A stretch of 64,000 nt of DNA from Bacillota bacterium (GCA_009711615.1 VENI01000009.1:62001-126000); one strand, 5' to 3'. Positions 8,206 through 17,279 are shown, counted from the stretch's first letter. A program made the numbers and translations. Notes: a model not told the origin generated them from the sequence alone.

Positions 8206-9561
8206 TTACCCCATTGGTAGTGAAAATGTAAATTCTGTTCCTTTAGGGGAACTATCTACTTCAACTTTACCCTCATGCAACTCAATTACATGCTTTACAA
8301 TGGCCAATCCCAATCCTGTCCCCCCCACTTCCCTTGAGCGAGCTTTATCCACCCGATAGAAACGTTCAAATAACCGGGGTAAGCTTTCCGCGGGTATACC
8401 AAAACCGGTATCGTTAACCGAGACTTTAACCTTACTCTGGTGGACTACAGCAGATATGGCCACACTCCCTTCTTCCGGGGTGTATTTTATGGCATTATCC
8501 ACTAGATTTACAAGCACCTGAACCAGTAACTCTCTTTCCCCCATTACACAAGGTATATTTTCCATTACCTTTGCTGTAAGTTTAATACTTTTAGCCTCTG
8601 CTTGGTATGTAAACATTTCTTTTACTTGATTTATAACCTGAGATATATCTACCGGTCGCTTTTCCAGCTTAGTCTTGTTATTCTCCAATTGCGAAAGTTT
8701 AAGTAAATCATCAATCAGTCGGTTTAACCGATCTGTTTCCTTTTTCATAATGCCAAGGAAGTACTTACTTGTTTCTGGTTCATCCATGGCACCATCCAGA
8801 AGTGTTTCTAAAAAACCGTTAATTGAGGTTAGTGGAGTACGAAGTTCATGGGACACATTGGCAACAAAATCCGTGCGCATTTTGTCCAATTGACGTCGCT
8901 CTGTTATATCTCGCATTAATGCCACCACGCCAGCTGGGGTGCTGGCATTTGTAATCAGGGCTGTGGCATGGACCTTGAACACTGTAGGTTTTGGAGTTAC
9001 TATGGTTATTTCCCGACTTAAAGGTTCTTTGTTATGTAACACCTGACGAAGAAGTTTGTCTAATTCATAGTTCCGAATCACTTCAATCACTTTTTTCCCA
9101 AGACTGTTTTTTCTACTTATTTTAAATCTTTTTTCCAGAGCCGGGTTAATCATTATTACCCTACTTTCAGAATCCAGAGCAATAACCCCTTCTCCCATAC
9201 TGTCTAGAATAGCTTTTGCCCGATTGCGCTCTTCACCCATCATGATCATATTTTGACGCAATTGTTGAGCCATGAAGTTAATGCTGGTAGCCAATTCATC
9301 TATTTCGTCATTGGCTTGAACCATTATTTCTTTCTTGAGTATGCCCCCTGCCATTTCATAGGCAGTTTGAGTAATCTCTTCAAGGGGTTTAACCAAACGT
9401 TCTAATGTAATGTAAATGATTAATAAAGTACTAATTATTGCTGTAACAACAGCTGCATACACTGAGATAATATTATTATCATAGAGTACCATTAGAAAGA
9501 TAAAGATTAGTAACAAAGCAATGTAACTGAAAAAAGTACGACTTTTAATTCCGAACCTCAA
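8206..9561 (-). CDS. phoR: PhoR-type sensor histidine kinase
   Basis: Membrane sensor kinase of the phosphate-starvation pathway. 451 residues: two membrane segments close together near the N-terminus (about 9-50) with almost no external loop, HAMP (about 52-103), PAS (about 110-215), HisKA with FVANVSHELRTPLTSINGF (phospho-His near 235), and an HATPase domain with DNAIKYTPEEG and GTGLGLAIVKH. TTG start after AGGAGG inside the end of phoP (spacing about 12). The PhoR name rests on domain order plus adjacent pstB-phoU. Confidence 0.93.
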   Translation of the reverse strand: MRFGIKSRTFFSYIALLLIFIFLMVLYDNNIISVYAAVVTAIISTLLIIYITLERLVKPLEEITQTAYEMAGGILKKEIMVQANDEIDELATSINFMAQQLRQNMIMMGEERNRAKAILDSMGEGVIALDSESRVIMINPALEKRFKISRKNSLGKKVIEVIRNYELDKLLRQVLHNKEPLSREITIVTPKPTVFKVHATALITNASTPAGVVALMRDITERRQLDKMRTDFVANVSHELRTPLTSINGFLETLLDGAMDEPETSKYFLGIMKKETDRLNRLIDDLLKLSQLENNKTKLEKRPVDISQVINQVKEMFTYQAEAKSIKLTAKVMENIPCVMGERELLVQVLVNLVDNAIKYTPEEGSVAISAVVHQSKVKVSVNDTGFGIPAESLPRLFERFYRVDKARSREVGGTGLGLAIVKHVIELHEGKVEVDSSPKGTEFTFSLPMG

Positions 9562-9565
9562 GTTT

Positions 9566-10258
9566 TCACTTAACCTCCTTAAAGCGATACCCTACTCCAC
9601 GTACCGTTTCAATAAATTGAGGCGAGCCAGACATATTCTCCAATTTTTGACGAATGTGACGGATATGCACATCAACCGTTCGGGAGTCACCTGTATAATC
9701 ATACCCCCATATCTTTTCTAGTAAAAAATCCCTAGTAAAAACCTTCCCGGGGTGCCTGGCTAAAAAACGTAGCAACTCAAATTCCTTGGGAGTTAGTTCC
9801 AATTTCTCACCATTAACACTGATGGTAAAACGATCTTCATCAATTACCATACCACCAATTGATAAACGATTACTGTATGTTATTTCCTCACTCTGCCGGC
9901 GGAGTCTTGCTTTTACTCTGGCCACCAGTTCCCTGGGGGAAAATGGCTTGGTCATATAGTCATCGGCCCCCATCTCCAAGCCCAGTATTTTGTCTACTTC
10001 TTCACTCCTGGCACTGAGCATGATTATAGGAATGTTCTTTGTTTCTGGGTTATAATTAATTTGCCGACAAACACTTATGCCATCGGTTCCTGGAAGCATT
10101 ACATCCAATACTATCAAATCAGGTAGTTCCCTACGAACCAGTTCAAGTGCCTCATCTCCATTGGTGGCAGCCAACACCTGATATCCTTCTCGCTCCAAAT
10201 TAAATTTCACTAATTCGATAATATTGCTTTCATCATCTACAATGACAATTTTGGGCAT
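9566..10258 (-). CDS. phoP: PhoP-type response regulator
   Basis: OmpR-family regulator, about 230 residues: receiver with DLIVLDVMLPG phospho-acceptor Asp, KPFSPRELVARVKARLRR linker, and winged helix with TVDVHIRHIRQKLE. I chose ATG at 10258 (MPKIVIVDDESN) because GGGAGG stands seven bases upstream; a further ATG at 10273 overlaps that SD. It is likely to bind the TTAACA-type repeats upstream of pstB. The phoR start codon follows within five bases of its stop. Confidence 0.95.
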   Translation of the reverse strand: MPKIVIVDDESNIIELVKFNLEREGYQVLAATNGDEALELVRRELPDLIVLDVMLPGTDGISVCRQINYNPETKNIPIIMLSARSEEVDKILGLEMGADDYMTKPFSPRELVARVKARLRRQSEEITYSNRLSIGGMVIDEDRFTISVNGEKLELTPKEFELLRFLARHPGKVFTRDFLLEKIWGYDYTGDSRTVDVHIRHIRQKLENMSGSPQFIETVRGVGYRFKEVK

Positions 10259-10301
10259 CTTGTTCCCTCCCATAGTTTTTATCCATCAAATACAGCATTA
10301 C

Positions 10302-11144
10302 TTACTTTTCACTAGTCTTTAACATAATGAATGAAGCCATGCGCCCGGTGCATCCTCCAGAGGCCCGATGTGAAAAAAAGATATCACTGTGGCACGAAGT
10401 ACATAGTTTGGCCACAGAAATTTTGTGTTCCTTAACCCCAAAATTCATAATAGCTCTTCGATTTGACTCCCACAAATCCAGCATCCACTGCTGTTCTCCA
10501 CAAGATACCACCAGTTCATTCCAGTACCCAAAGGCCTGTTGTAACTTTGTAATCACCCTGTTGTCCACAACATAACAACAGGGTCCGATAGACGGCCCTA
10601 TTCCCACTAAAATTTCTTCTGGTTTACTACCAAACTGTTTATGCATCTTCTGAAGGGTTTTTACCCCAATTTTTTGTACAGTCCCCTTCCAACCAGCATG
10701 GGCCAAGCCCACCACCTTGTTTACAGGGTCAAAGAAAAATAGTGGTACACAGTCAGCATAATAACTGGTTAGAGGGACACCGGGTTTATCAGTAATCAAC
10801 GCATCTACACCGGGAATAGCATCTTCAAGGGAGTCATTACCTCTACCCAAGTGTTCTCTGGTAACAGTAAATACCTCATCCCCATGAACCTGCTGCCCAA
10901 CCACCAAGTGATCAAAGTTGATTCCCATAGACCGGCATAGATTTTTACGGTTATCTAACACATTATCGGTAGTATCATTTACATGGAGGCCCAAATTAAG
11001 AGAAGTATAATTCCCTCCGCTGGAACCACCCAGTCTTGTGGTAAACCCATGTACAACTAAACCTGTTTTAGTAAAAGCCGGTATTCTATAAACCGGTAGC
11101 ACATCTTTTCCGTTTAATACAAAATCACCGCAAACGGGCTGCAA
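10302..11144 (-). CDS. pgeF: PgeF/YlmD family (Cu-oxidase_4) protein
   Basis: 280 residues, full length for the family known as YfiH/YlmD, called peptidoglycan editing factor in E. coli and reported as a purine-nucleoside processing enzyme in others. Zinc-site residues are in place: VGQQVHGDEV, YADCVPLFFFDPV, VGLAHAGWKGTV, and the C-terminal LCTSCHSDIFFSHRAS. TTG start behind AGGGAG. In many Firmicutes ylmD directly precedes ylmE; here phoPR-pstB-phoU and the HlyD-like gene separate them. Confidence 0.94.
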   Translation of the reverse strand: MQPVCGDFVLNGKDVLPVYRIPAFTKTGLVVHGFTTRLGGSSGGNYTSLNLGLHVNDTTDNVLDNRKNLCRSMGINFDHLVVGQQVHGDEVFTVTREHLGRGNDSLEDAIPGVDALITDKPGVPLTSYYADCVPLFFFDPVNKVVGLAHAGWKGTVQKIGVKTLQKMHKQFGSKPEEILVGIGPSIGPCCYVVDNRVITKLQQAFGYWNELVVSCGEQQWMLDLWESNRRAIMNFGVKEHKISVAKLCTSCHSDIFFSHRASGGCTGRMASFIMLKTSEK

Positions 11145-11198
11145 AAAACCAACTCCCTCTATTATGAAAAATGTAAAGGAATAATTAATAATGGTTGC

Positions 11199-11228
11199 AA
11201 AAAATCGGGCGGGCGTGGAAACCCGCCC
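11199..11228 (-). terminator. GC-rich hairpin terminator after the MBL-fold gene
   Basis: Minus strand GGGCGGG, loop tttccacgc, CCCGCCC, then GATTTTTT. It sits 70 nt past the MBL gene stop, beside a heptamer array, and is much more GC-rich than its surroundings. Confidence 0.75.
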
Positions 11229-11233
11229 CTACC

Positions 11234-11268
11234 ATTCTGAATTCTGACTCCTTACTTCTGTCTACTTA
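11234..11268 (+). repeat. Heptamer repeat array
   Basis: Plus strand reads in exact 7-nt phase: ATTCTGA, ATTCTGA, CTCCTTA, CTTCTGT, CTACTTA. Member of a family found at eight other gene junctions in the window. Confidence 0.8.
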
Positions 11269-11299
11269 CTTAATATTATTACCCGTTTGTTGGTATTAC

Positions 11300-12856
11300 C
11301 TAGACAACCGAGTTCAACCAGCGTTCTAAGTCCCTCAGTTGATGCAGTAATCTCTGACTCTCTTGGGAATCTTCTATATCAGACTGCAAGTAGCGCTGCA
11401 ACTTTTCCTCTACATTTTGGTAAGCTTCTTTCAGCATTGTTTTGTTAGTCTCTTCCTCTGCTACTATTAAATCAAATTCTTGCATTAGTTCTGGTATGGT
11501 TGTAGTAATATTTAATTCTTCATTTACTAGTTTTGCTAAATCTTCTGCCGCCTCTGCCTCACCGTGTACTAAAAACACCTGCCGAGGAGCCTTTTTATAT
11601 TGTTTAAGCCAATCTAATAAGCCCACTTGATCCGCATGGGCTGAAAAACCGTCAATGTTTCTTACTTCCGCCCTTACCGCTACTTCTTCCCCATGAATGC
11701 GCACCAACTTTTCTCCTGATACCAATCTACGACCGAGAGTGCCTATAGCTTGATAACCTACAATCAGTACAGTGGATTCTTTGCGCCAAAGGTTATGTCT
11801 TAAATGGTGCTTTATTCGCCCAGCATCACACATACCACTGGCCGAGATTATAATTTTAGAACCAGTACCAATATTAAGCTGTTTTGATTCTTCCGCTGTC
11901 AATGAAAAGTGAAGATTCTTTAATCTCAGTGGATGTCTTCCTTTACTAATTAACTGATTTGTTTCTTCATCATATACATTTGGGTGACGGTCAAAAATAT
12001 CTGTAGCTCTTACCGCCATTGGACTGTCTATATAAATAGGCATGGTTGGTATACTGCCTTCGTTCTGCAGTTCAGCTATCTCATAAACAATGTCTTGGGT
12101 TCTTCCCACCGCAAAGGCAGGTATTATTAAGTTACCGCCTTTATTATATGTGTCGTTAATGGCTTCTTTAAGCATTTCTGCCTTGTTATCTTTATGCTTG
12201 TGCTCTCTACCGCCATAAGTTGATTCCATGAAGACGTAGTCGGCATTAAATATTAGTGTGGGGTCATTAATAAACGGTTGGTCATAGTTGCCTACATCAC
12301 CTGAAAACACCAACTTTGTTTCCTGTTCCCCTTCTTTTACCCAAACTTCAATCATTGAAGAACCTAAAATATGCCCGGCATCTAAAAACCGCACTGTAAC
12401 CTGAGGGGTGACGGGGATTATATCACCATACTTTACCCTCTCAAAGTATTTCATCGCTTTCAAACCATCTTCAGCAGTATAAATGGGATCTATTAATTTT
12501 TTGCCAGCTCGACGATTTTTACGGTTCTTTCGTTCGCACTCCATTTCTTGGATATGCCCACAATCGGGAAGCATCACTTCACAAAGATCAGCTGTGGCAG
12601 ATGTGCTGATCACCTGGCCACGAAAGCCATGTTTAATTAACTTGGGTATAAGCCCACTGTGGTCGATATGGGCATGGGTAAGCAGCACAAAATCCACACT
12701 GCTCGGTGGTATGGGAAAGTCTTTATAGTTTCGTTCTTTTATTTCTTTCGAGCCTTGAAATAAACCACAGTCAATCATTATTTTTTTGCCCCCTACCTCC
12801 AAAAGGTAGCAGGAACCAGTAACAACCTGCGCCGCTCCTAAAAATTTTATCCGCAA
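11300..12856 (-). CDS. MBL-fold beta-CASP RNase-like metallohydrolase
   Basis: About 518 residues. Metallo-beta-lactamase fold with LLTHAHIDHSGLIPKL (HxHxDH zinc motif, near 61-66), LDAGHILGSSMIEV and FSGDVGNY, then a beta-CASP insertion (FAVGRTQDIVY, IDSPMAVRATDIF), ISASGMCDAGRI, and the C-terminal RMMBL part (GFSAHADQVGLLDWL, VHGEAEA). Family members process RNA, often as 3' end nucleases. I prefer TTG at 12856, eight bases after AAGGAG; the GTG at 12865 overlaps the SD. It does not look like RNase J, which has a different size and C-terminus. Confidence 0.92.
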   Translation of the reverse strand: MRIKFLGAAQVVTGSCYLLEVGGKKIMIDCGLFQGSKEIKERNYKDFPIPPSSVDFVLLTHAHIDHSGLIPKLIKHGFRGQVISTSATADLCEVMLPDCGHIQEMECERKNRKNRRAGKKLIDPIYTAEDGLKAMKYFERVKYGDIIPVTPQVTVRFLDAGHILGSSMIEVWVKEGEQETKLVFSGDVGNYDQPFINDPTLIFNADYVFMESTYGGREHKHKDNKAEMLKEAINDTYNKGGNLIIPAFAVGRTQDIVYEIAELQNEGSIPTMPIYIDSPMAVRATDIFDRHPNVYDEETNQLISKGRHPLRLKNLHFSLTAEESKQLNIGTGSKIIISASGMCDAGRIKHHLRHNLWRKESTVLIVGYQAIGTLGRRLVSGEKLVRIHGEEVAVRAEVRNIDGFSAHADQVGLLDWLKQYKKAPRQVFLVHGEAEAAEDLAKLVNEELNITTTIPELMQEFDLIVAEEETNKTMLKEAYQNVEEKLQRYLQSDIEDSQESQRLLHQLRDLERWLNSVV

Positions 12857-12935
12857 AGTATTCACTCCTTATTAGACTCTTTTCACTATAATACCATATT
12901 CGACAACCCATCCCCTGCCATTAGCTTAAAATACA

Positions 12936-12963
12936 TTATCATGCTGATCATTTATGTTATAAT
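12936..12963 (+). promoter_or_regulatory. Sigma-A promoter of the fmdB-like gene
   Basis: -35 TTATCA (12936-12941), 16-nt spacer, -10 TATAAT (12958-12963), 56 nt upstream of the start codon. Confidence 0.65.
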
Positions 12964-13018
12964 TATGTGTAAGTTTTTTCTCGGTAATTATCAATGTAAT
13001 ATCAAAGGGGGTTTAAAT

Positions 13019-13240
13019 ATGCCAATATATGAATTTAGATGTACTTCTTGCCAGCATAAATTTGAGAAGTTGTGCCAAATGGGTGAAGATGGCAAAAATT
13101 TGAAATGCCCAAAGTGTGCGGTAGAAAAACCAAAAAGACTAATGTCTGCCTTCAGGTCAGACAGTGCCGACTCTCTACGGGGTAGTAGGGGCGACAGCTG
13201 TACCACCTGCTCTTCAAGCAATTGCTCTGCATGCAGGTAG
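13019..13240 (+). CDS. FmdB-family zinc-ribbon protein
   Basis: 73 residues. The N-terminus MPIYEFRCTSCQHKFEKLC is the FmdB/CxxC zinc-ribbon signature, with the second knuckle LKCPKCAVEKPKRLMSAF. The tail is Ser/Cys-rich (CTTCSSSNCSACR), adding five cysteines that may bind metal. Members of this family are putative regulatory or metal-binding proteins without a settled function. ATG at 13019 follows AAAGGGGG; the upstream in-frame ATG at 12941 lies in the promoter. Monocistronic, closed by a terminator. Confidence 0.88.
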   Translation: MPIYEFRCTSCQHKFEKLCQMGEDGKNLKCPKCAVEKPKRLMSAFRSDSADSLRGSRGDSCTTCSSSNCSACR

Positions 13241-13266
13241 GTCTCTTAAATTAAAACGAATACTAA

Positions 13267-13295
13267 TAGGTGCTATTTTTGATAGCACCTATTTT
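13267..13295 (+). terminator. Terminator after the fmdB-like gene
   Basis: TAGGTGCTAT, loop ttttg, ATAGCACCTA then TTTT; perfect 10-bp stem. Confidence 0.85.
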
Positions 13296-13388
13296 ACATT
13301 GGTTAAAAATATATTCAGTATTGTTTAATATAATCTAATCATGATATATTAACAGCAATATTAAAAAATTACTATGGAGGGTCTTACA

Positions 13389-13637
13389 ATGGCTAAAGTA
13401 GAACTATATACATGGGCTAATTGCCCTTTTTGCATCCAGGCAAAAGATCTATTAGACCAGAAAAAAATCCCCTATACAGAGTTTAATATTGACAACAACG
13501 AGAAAAAAAGGGATGAACTATATAAAAAAACAAAGCAAAAAACAGTTCCATTTGTTTTTATTAATGATGAGCTCATTGGTGGCTATACCGAATTAAAAAA
13601 TATGGATGCTACGGGCAAATTAGATTTCATTATTTAA
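13389..13637 (+). CDS. Glutaredoxin (GrxC type)
   Basis: 82 residues, single glutaredoxin fold: ELYTWANCPFCIQAKDLL (CPFC active site, residues 12-15), KTVPFVFINDELIGGYTEL with the TVP cis-proline. It reduces disulfides or glutathionylated proteins; in an anaerobe without glutathione the donor is unclear. ATG at 13389 is chosen because the upstream ATG at 13374 is inside the SD (GGAGG). Monocistronic; a weak promoter-like TTGTTT / TATATT pair with an 18-nt spacer lies upstream. Confidence 0.92.
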   Translation: MAKVELYTWANCPFCIQAKDLLDQKKIPYTEFNIDNNEKKRDELYKKTKQKTVPFVFINDELIGGYTELKNMDATGKLDFII

Positions 13638-13691
13638 ATAATGTCGCAAAGAATATTTAAATCATTAGTTAAATAATAGGCTTACTCAATA

Positions 13692-13730
13692 TTCACATAT
13701 AATTGGCAAACCAGTATAGTGGTCACTATA
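13692..13730 (+). promoter_or_regulatory. Promoter with overlapping palindromic operator for the P-type ATPase gene
   Basis: -35 TTCACA (13692-13697), 17-nt spacer, -10 TATAGT (13715-13720). The -10 is the left arm of an inverted repeat TATAGTG-gt-CACTATA (13715-13730), the usual position of a repressor site for metal-efflux genes. No regulator gene is adjacent. Confidence 0.65.
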
Positions 13731-13767
13731 GGCAGTTCCAAATTTAACTCCATTAACATTTACTTTA

Positions 13768-13797
13768 ACAATCTTGTTTATACAAGATTGTTTTTTT
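13768..13797 (+). terminator. Terminator in the leader of the P-type ATPase gene
   Basis: ACAATCTTG, loop tttata, CAAGATTGT, then seven T. It lies between the promoter at 13692-13720 and the start codon at 13864, so it may be an attenuator, or the end of a longer grx transcript. Confidence 0.8.
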
Positions 13798-13863
13798 ATC
13801 CAAATGAAAGAATTAATTGTTTTTTAATATATATCTTGGGGAAAATAAAAACTGGTTACCGTA

Positions 13864-16248
13864 ATGCAAACTGGAATTGGAGTGAATTGTTTGGGTGCCA
13901 ACAAAAAAGAACTAGTGTTAGAAGGGCTAGACTGTGCCAACTGTGCGATTAAAATGGAAAATAAAATAAAGGCATTAGAAGATGTGACAACAGCAAATAT
14001 AAACTTTGCCACTAAAAAGTTAGTTTTAGAAACGGGAAATATTGAAAACATTGATGATGTTATTAATCAAGTGAGATCAATAGTAAAAAAACTGGAACCA
14101 GATGTGGTTGTAAGGGAAAAGAAAATACTGTTCACACAAAAAAAGGCATTTTTATTAATGGGGTTAGACTGTGTCAACTGTGCAAACAAAATAGAAAAGC
14201 AAGTGGTTGATATTCCAGGTATTAAAAAGGCTGCCGTTAACTTTGCTGCTAAAAAATTACTGGTGGAAGCGGAGGCAGAAGCCAGTAACCCGGTAATTTC
14301 CAAAAAAGTTCAGCAAACGGTGGACCGCATTGAACCGGGTGTGGAAGTTAAAGAAATTAACCCCAAGGTAAGAGAAAGTGTTAGTGAAGCAGAAAAACAA
14401 GGGGAAAAACTAGAAACTTATCGTTTAATTGCAGGCGCTCTCTTATTTGCACTGGCTATAATTTTTAAGATGTCCTTTAATGTGGAATTGGTTATGTTTG
14501 TTATTAGCTACGTACTGGTGGGTGGCGAAGTATTAATTAAAAGTGGTAGAAATATTCTGCGGGGGCAAGTCTTTGACGAAAACTTTTTAATGTCCGTTGC
14601 TACATTAGGGGCATTTGCCATTAGAGAGTTCCCCGAAGCAGTGGCTGTAATGTTGTTTTACCAGGTGGGGGAGTTGTTTCAGGATATGGCCGTTAATCGG
14701 TCAAGAAGGTCAATCGCTGATTTAATGGATATTAGACCAGACTATGCCAATATAAAAATGGGTGAAGAAATAAAACAGGTTAGCCCGGAGGAGGTTAGTA
14801 TCGGTAATCTTATCATGGTAAAGCCTGGTGAAAAAATACCGCTGGATGGTAAAGTTGTAGCAGGAAAGTCAATGGTAGATACATCGGCCATGACAGGTGA
14901 ATCAGTACCCAGAGAGGCTGTGACCGGAACAGAAGTGCTTTCCGGTTTTATTAATAAAAGCGGGGTTTTAACGGTAGAAGTAACAAAGGAGTTTGGTGAA
15001 TCCACTGTTTCAAAGATTTTAGAGTTAGTGGAAAACGCGGCGGGCAAAAAGGCCCCTACCGAAAAATTCATAACTAAATTTGCCCGTTACTACACCCCGC
15101 TTGTCGTTTTTAGTGCATTGGCAATTGCAATTATACCACCACTGGTAATAGAAAATGCTACCTTTAGCCAGTGGATATATCGTGCGTTGGTGATGCTGGT
15201 GATATCCTGCCCCTGTGCGTTGGTGGTATCCATTCCGTTAGGTTTCTTTGGCGGGATTGGCGGGGCTTCCCGCAATGGAGTGCTGATTAAAGGTGGCAAC
15301 TATCTTGAAGCTCTAAATGACATTAAAATAGCGGTTTTTGATAAAACGGGAACATTAACCAAAGGGGTTTTTAAGGTTACTAAGGTGGTACCTAATGGAA
15401 GTTTTAACAATGACCAGCTGCTGGAATATGCAGCGCTGGCAGAGGCCCATTCTAATCACCCCATTGCTAAGTCAATTAAGGAGGCCTACACCAAGGAGAT
15501 AAACAATAATCAAATTGAAGAATATGAGGAAGTAACCGGACACGGCATTAAAATTAAAGCCCAAGGGAAAGAAATTCTTGCTGGCAACAGGAAGTTAATG
15601 GATAAAGAAGGTGTGAAATATAAGGAAAATAACATTGCCGGTACTATTGTACATTTGGCAGTGGATAAACAATATGCAGGTTATCTTGTAATATCAGATG
15701 AGATGAAAAATGATGCTGCCCAGGCAATAAAGAAGCTAAAGGATATCGGAGTTAATAGATTGGTAATGTTAACCGGTGATAACAAGAGTATTGCAGAAGA
15801 AGTAGGTAATTCCTTAGACATTGATGAAGTGCATGCTGAACTACTGCCAGACCAAAAGGTAGAAGAGGTGGAGAAGCTAAATGGTCAGAAAAAACCAGGA
15901 GAAAAACTGTTGTTTGCAGGGGATGGAATCAACGACGCTCCTGTATTGGCCAGGGCCGATGTGGGTGTGGCTATGGGGGGGTTGGGTTCCGATGCTGCCA
16001 TTGAAGCAGCAGATGTGGTTTTGATGACGGATGAACCATCTAAACTGGCCACAGCCATCAATATTGCCAAAAAGACTAGGAATATTGTGTGGCAGAACAT
16101 TGTTTTAGCATTGGGGATTAAAGGTGTATTTCTTGCCCTTGGAGCAGTGGGTGTGGCTACCATGTGGGAAGCAGTTTTTGCTGATGTTGGAGTTGCTTTA
16201 TTAGCGATATTAAATGCGATGCGGGTGCTACGGTTAAAAGTTGCTTAA
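13864..16248 (+). CDS. Zn/Cd/Pb-type heavy-metal P-type ATPase
   Basis: Exports divalent soft metals at the cost of ATP. 794 residues: two N-terminal heavy-metal-associated domains (GLDCANCA near 21-28 and GLDCVNCA near 98-105), membrane segments, TGES actuator loop (AMTGESVPRE), the ion site SCPCALVVSIPLG, phosphorylation motif DKTGTLTKG, hinge GDGINDAPVLARADVGVAMG, and a final helix with FADVGVALLAILNAMR whose Asp marks the ZntA/CadA subtype rather than copper pumps. ATG at 13864 lacks a clear SD; a TTG at 13891 with GGAG eight bases upstream is a real alternative and keeps both metal domains. Confidence 0.93.
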   Translation: MQTGIGVNCLGANKKELVLEGLDCANCAIKMENKIKALEDVTTANINFATKKLVLETGNIENIDDVINQVRSIVKKLEPDVVVREKKILFTQKKAFLLMGLDCVNCANKIEKQVVDIPGIKKAAVNFAAKKLLVEAEAEASNPVISKKVQQTVDRIEPGVEVKEINPKVRESVSEAEKQGEKLETYRLIAGALLFALAIIFKMSFNVELVMFVISYVLVGGEVLIKSGRNILRGQVFDENFLMSVATLGAFAIREFPEAVAVMLFYQVGELFQDMAVNRSRRSIADLMDIRPDYANIKMGEEIKQVSPEEVSIGNLIMVKPGEKIPLDGKVVAGKSMVDTSAMTGESVPREAVTGTEVLSGFINKSGVLTVEVTKEFGESTVSKILELVENAAGKKAPTEKFITKFARYYTPLVVFSALAIAIIPPLVIENATFSQWIYRALVMLVISCPCALVVSIPLGFFGGIGGASRNGVLIKGGNYLEALNDIKIAVFDKTGTLTKGVFKVTKVVPNGSFNNDQLLEYAALAEAHSNHPIAKSIKEAYTKEINNNQIEEYEEVTGHGIKIKAQGKEILAGNRKLMDKEGVKYKENNIAGTIVHLAVDKQYAGYLVISDEMKNDAAQAIKKLKDIGVNRLVMLTGDNKSIAEEVGNSLDIDEVHAELLPDQKVEEVEKLNGQKKPGEKLLFAGDGINDAPVLARADVGVAMGGLGSDAAIEAADVVLMTDEPSKLATAINIAKKTRNIVWQNIVLALGIKGVFLALGAVGVATMWEAVFADVGVALLAILNAMRVLRLKVA

Positions 16249-16290
16249 CTAGTACAATTGTAATTTATTACATAAACTTAACCTACACAA

Positions 16291-16336
16291 AAATCACTTT
16301 CCTTTACGAAAAGATTATCAAGGAGGTGATTTTTTT
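16291..16336 (+). terminator. Terminator after the P-type ATPase gene
   Basis: AAATCAC plus TCCTT pair with AAGGA plus GTGATTT (16320-16332), followed by T residues. The AAGGAGGTG in the 3' arm mimics an SD, so a start at 16326 for the next gene would be false. Confidence 0.65.
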
Positions 16337-16421
16337 ATTTCATAAAAGATCCAAAGTGAACCAAATGTACATTGATTTAAGTAGTTTAAATAACCTATTA
16401 GACAACACAAGGAGGATCATC

Positions 16422-17222
16422 ATGAGGAGAAACATAGGTTTGTTTTTTGCGGGTTTAATAGCGGCATTGTTTATTACTATTCCTTTAAACAATGCAGAGG
16501 CGGCAACCAGTTACACAGTTCAAAAGGGTGACTCACTATATCTAATCGGTAAAGCATACGGAGTATCTGTTGAGGAACTGCAGCAGGCTAATGATATTAC
16601 TGGAACAGTTATTTACGTCGGACAAGCCCTCACCATACCCACTGCCGATAACAATAACATACATACAGTGGTAGAAGGTGATACCCTGTATTTAATCGGT
16701 GTTGAATATGGTGTAGATTATCAGGAAATTATCAGGTTAAATAATTTAAACAGTACAGAAATATATCCTGGCCAACAACTAAGATTACCGTCAACTGATA
16801 TTACCAGTCGGGGTAATGCTACCACCACTCCAACCGAACCATCAACAGGAGATGTTAGCCCTGAAGAATTTGATCTTTTTGCAAGAATAATCAGTGCCGA
16901 AGCCCAAGGTGAACCATACAATGCACAAGTTGCAGTGGGGGCAGTTGTTTTAAACCGGGTAGCAAGTGCCGATTTTCCGAATACAATAACAGATGTCATT
17001 TATGAGAAAAGTTATGGTTTTTATCAATTTTCACCGGTAGAAAACGGATTTATAAATACCCCTGCCACAGACTCCGCTATTAATGCAGCTAAAGATGCGC
17101 TAAGTGGTAATGACCCAACAAATGGAGCAATATACTTTTTTGAAACAGCGGTAACAACCAATAAGTTTCTACTGGCTCGCCCAGTTGCCACACAAATAGG
17201 TGCTTTTACTTTTTCATATTAG
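16422..17222 (+). CDS. Secreted LysM/SleB-type cell-wall hydrolase
   Basis: 266 residues. Signal peptide (RRNIGLFFAGLIAALFITIP ... NAEA, about 1-25), two LysM domains (SYTVQKGDSLYLIGKAYGVS and HTVVEGDTLYLIGVEYGVD), a Thr/Pro linker, and a C-terminal SleB/CwlJ hydrolase domain starting ARIISAEAQGEPYNAQVAVG with the catalytic Glu. Such enzymes cleave cortex or vegetative peptidoglycan. ATG at 16422 has AAGGAGG seven bases upstream; the open frame extends back into a terminator hairpin. Likely monocistronic. Confidence 0.92.
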   Translation: MRRNIGLFFAGLIAALFITIPLNNAEAATSYTVQKGDSLYLIGKAYGVSVEELQQANDITGTVIYVGQALTIPTADNNNIHTVVEGDTLYLIGVEYGVDYQEIIRLNNLNSTEIYPGQQLRLPSTDITSRGNATTTPTEPSTGDVSPEEFDLFARIISAEAQGEPYNAQVAVGAVVLNRVASADFPNTITDVIYEKSYGFYQFSPVENGFINTPATDSAINAAKDALSGNDPTNGAIYFFETAVTTNKFLLARPVATQIGAFTFSY

Positions 17223-17279
17223 TTAATTAGTTGTAAACCGTTAACTTACATCAATTAATACTAGGTTAAGTAATTGGAA

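Noticed and set aside
13864-16248. Copper-exporting ATPase
   Set aside because: Residues after CPC (ALVVSIPLG) and the final-helix Asp mark the Zn/Cd/Pb subtype; the copper type has CPCALGLATP.
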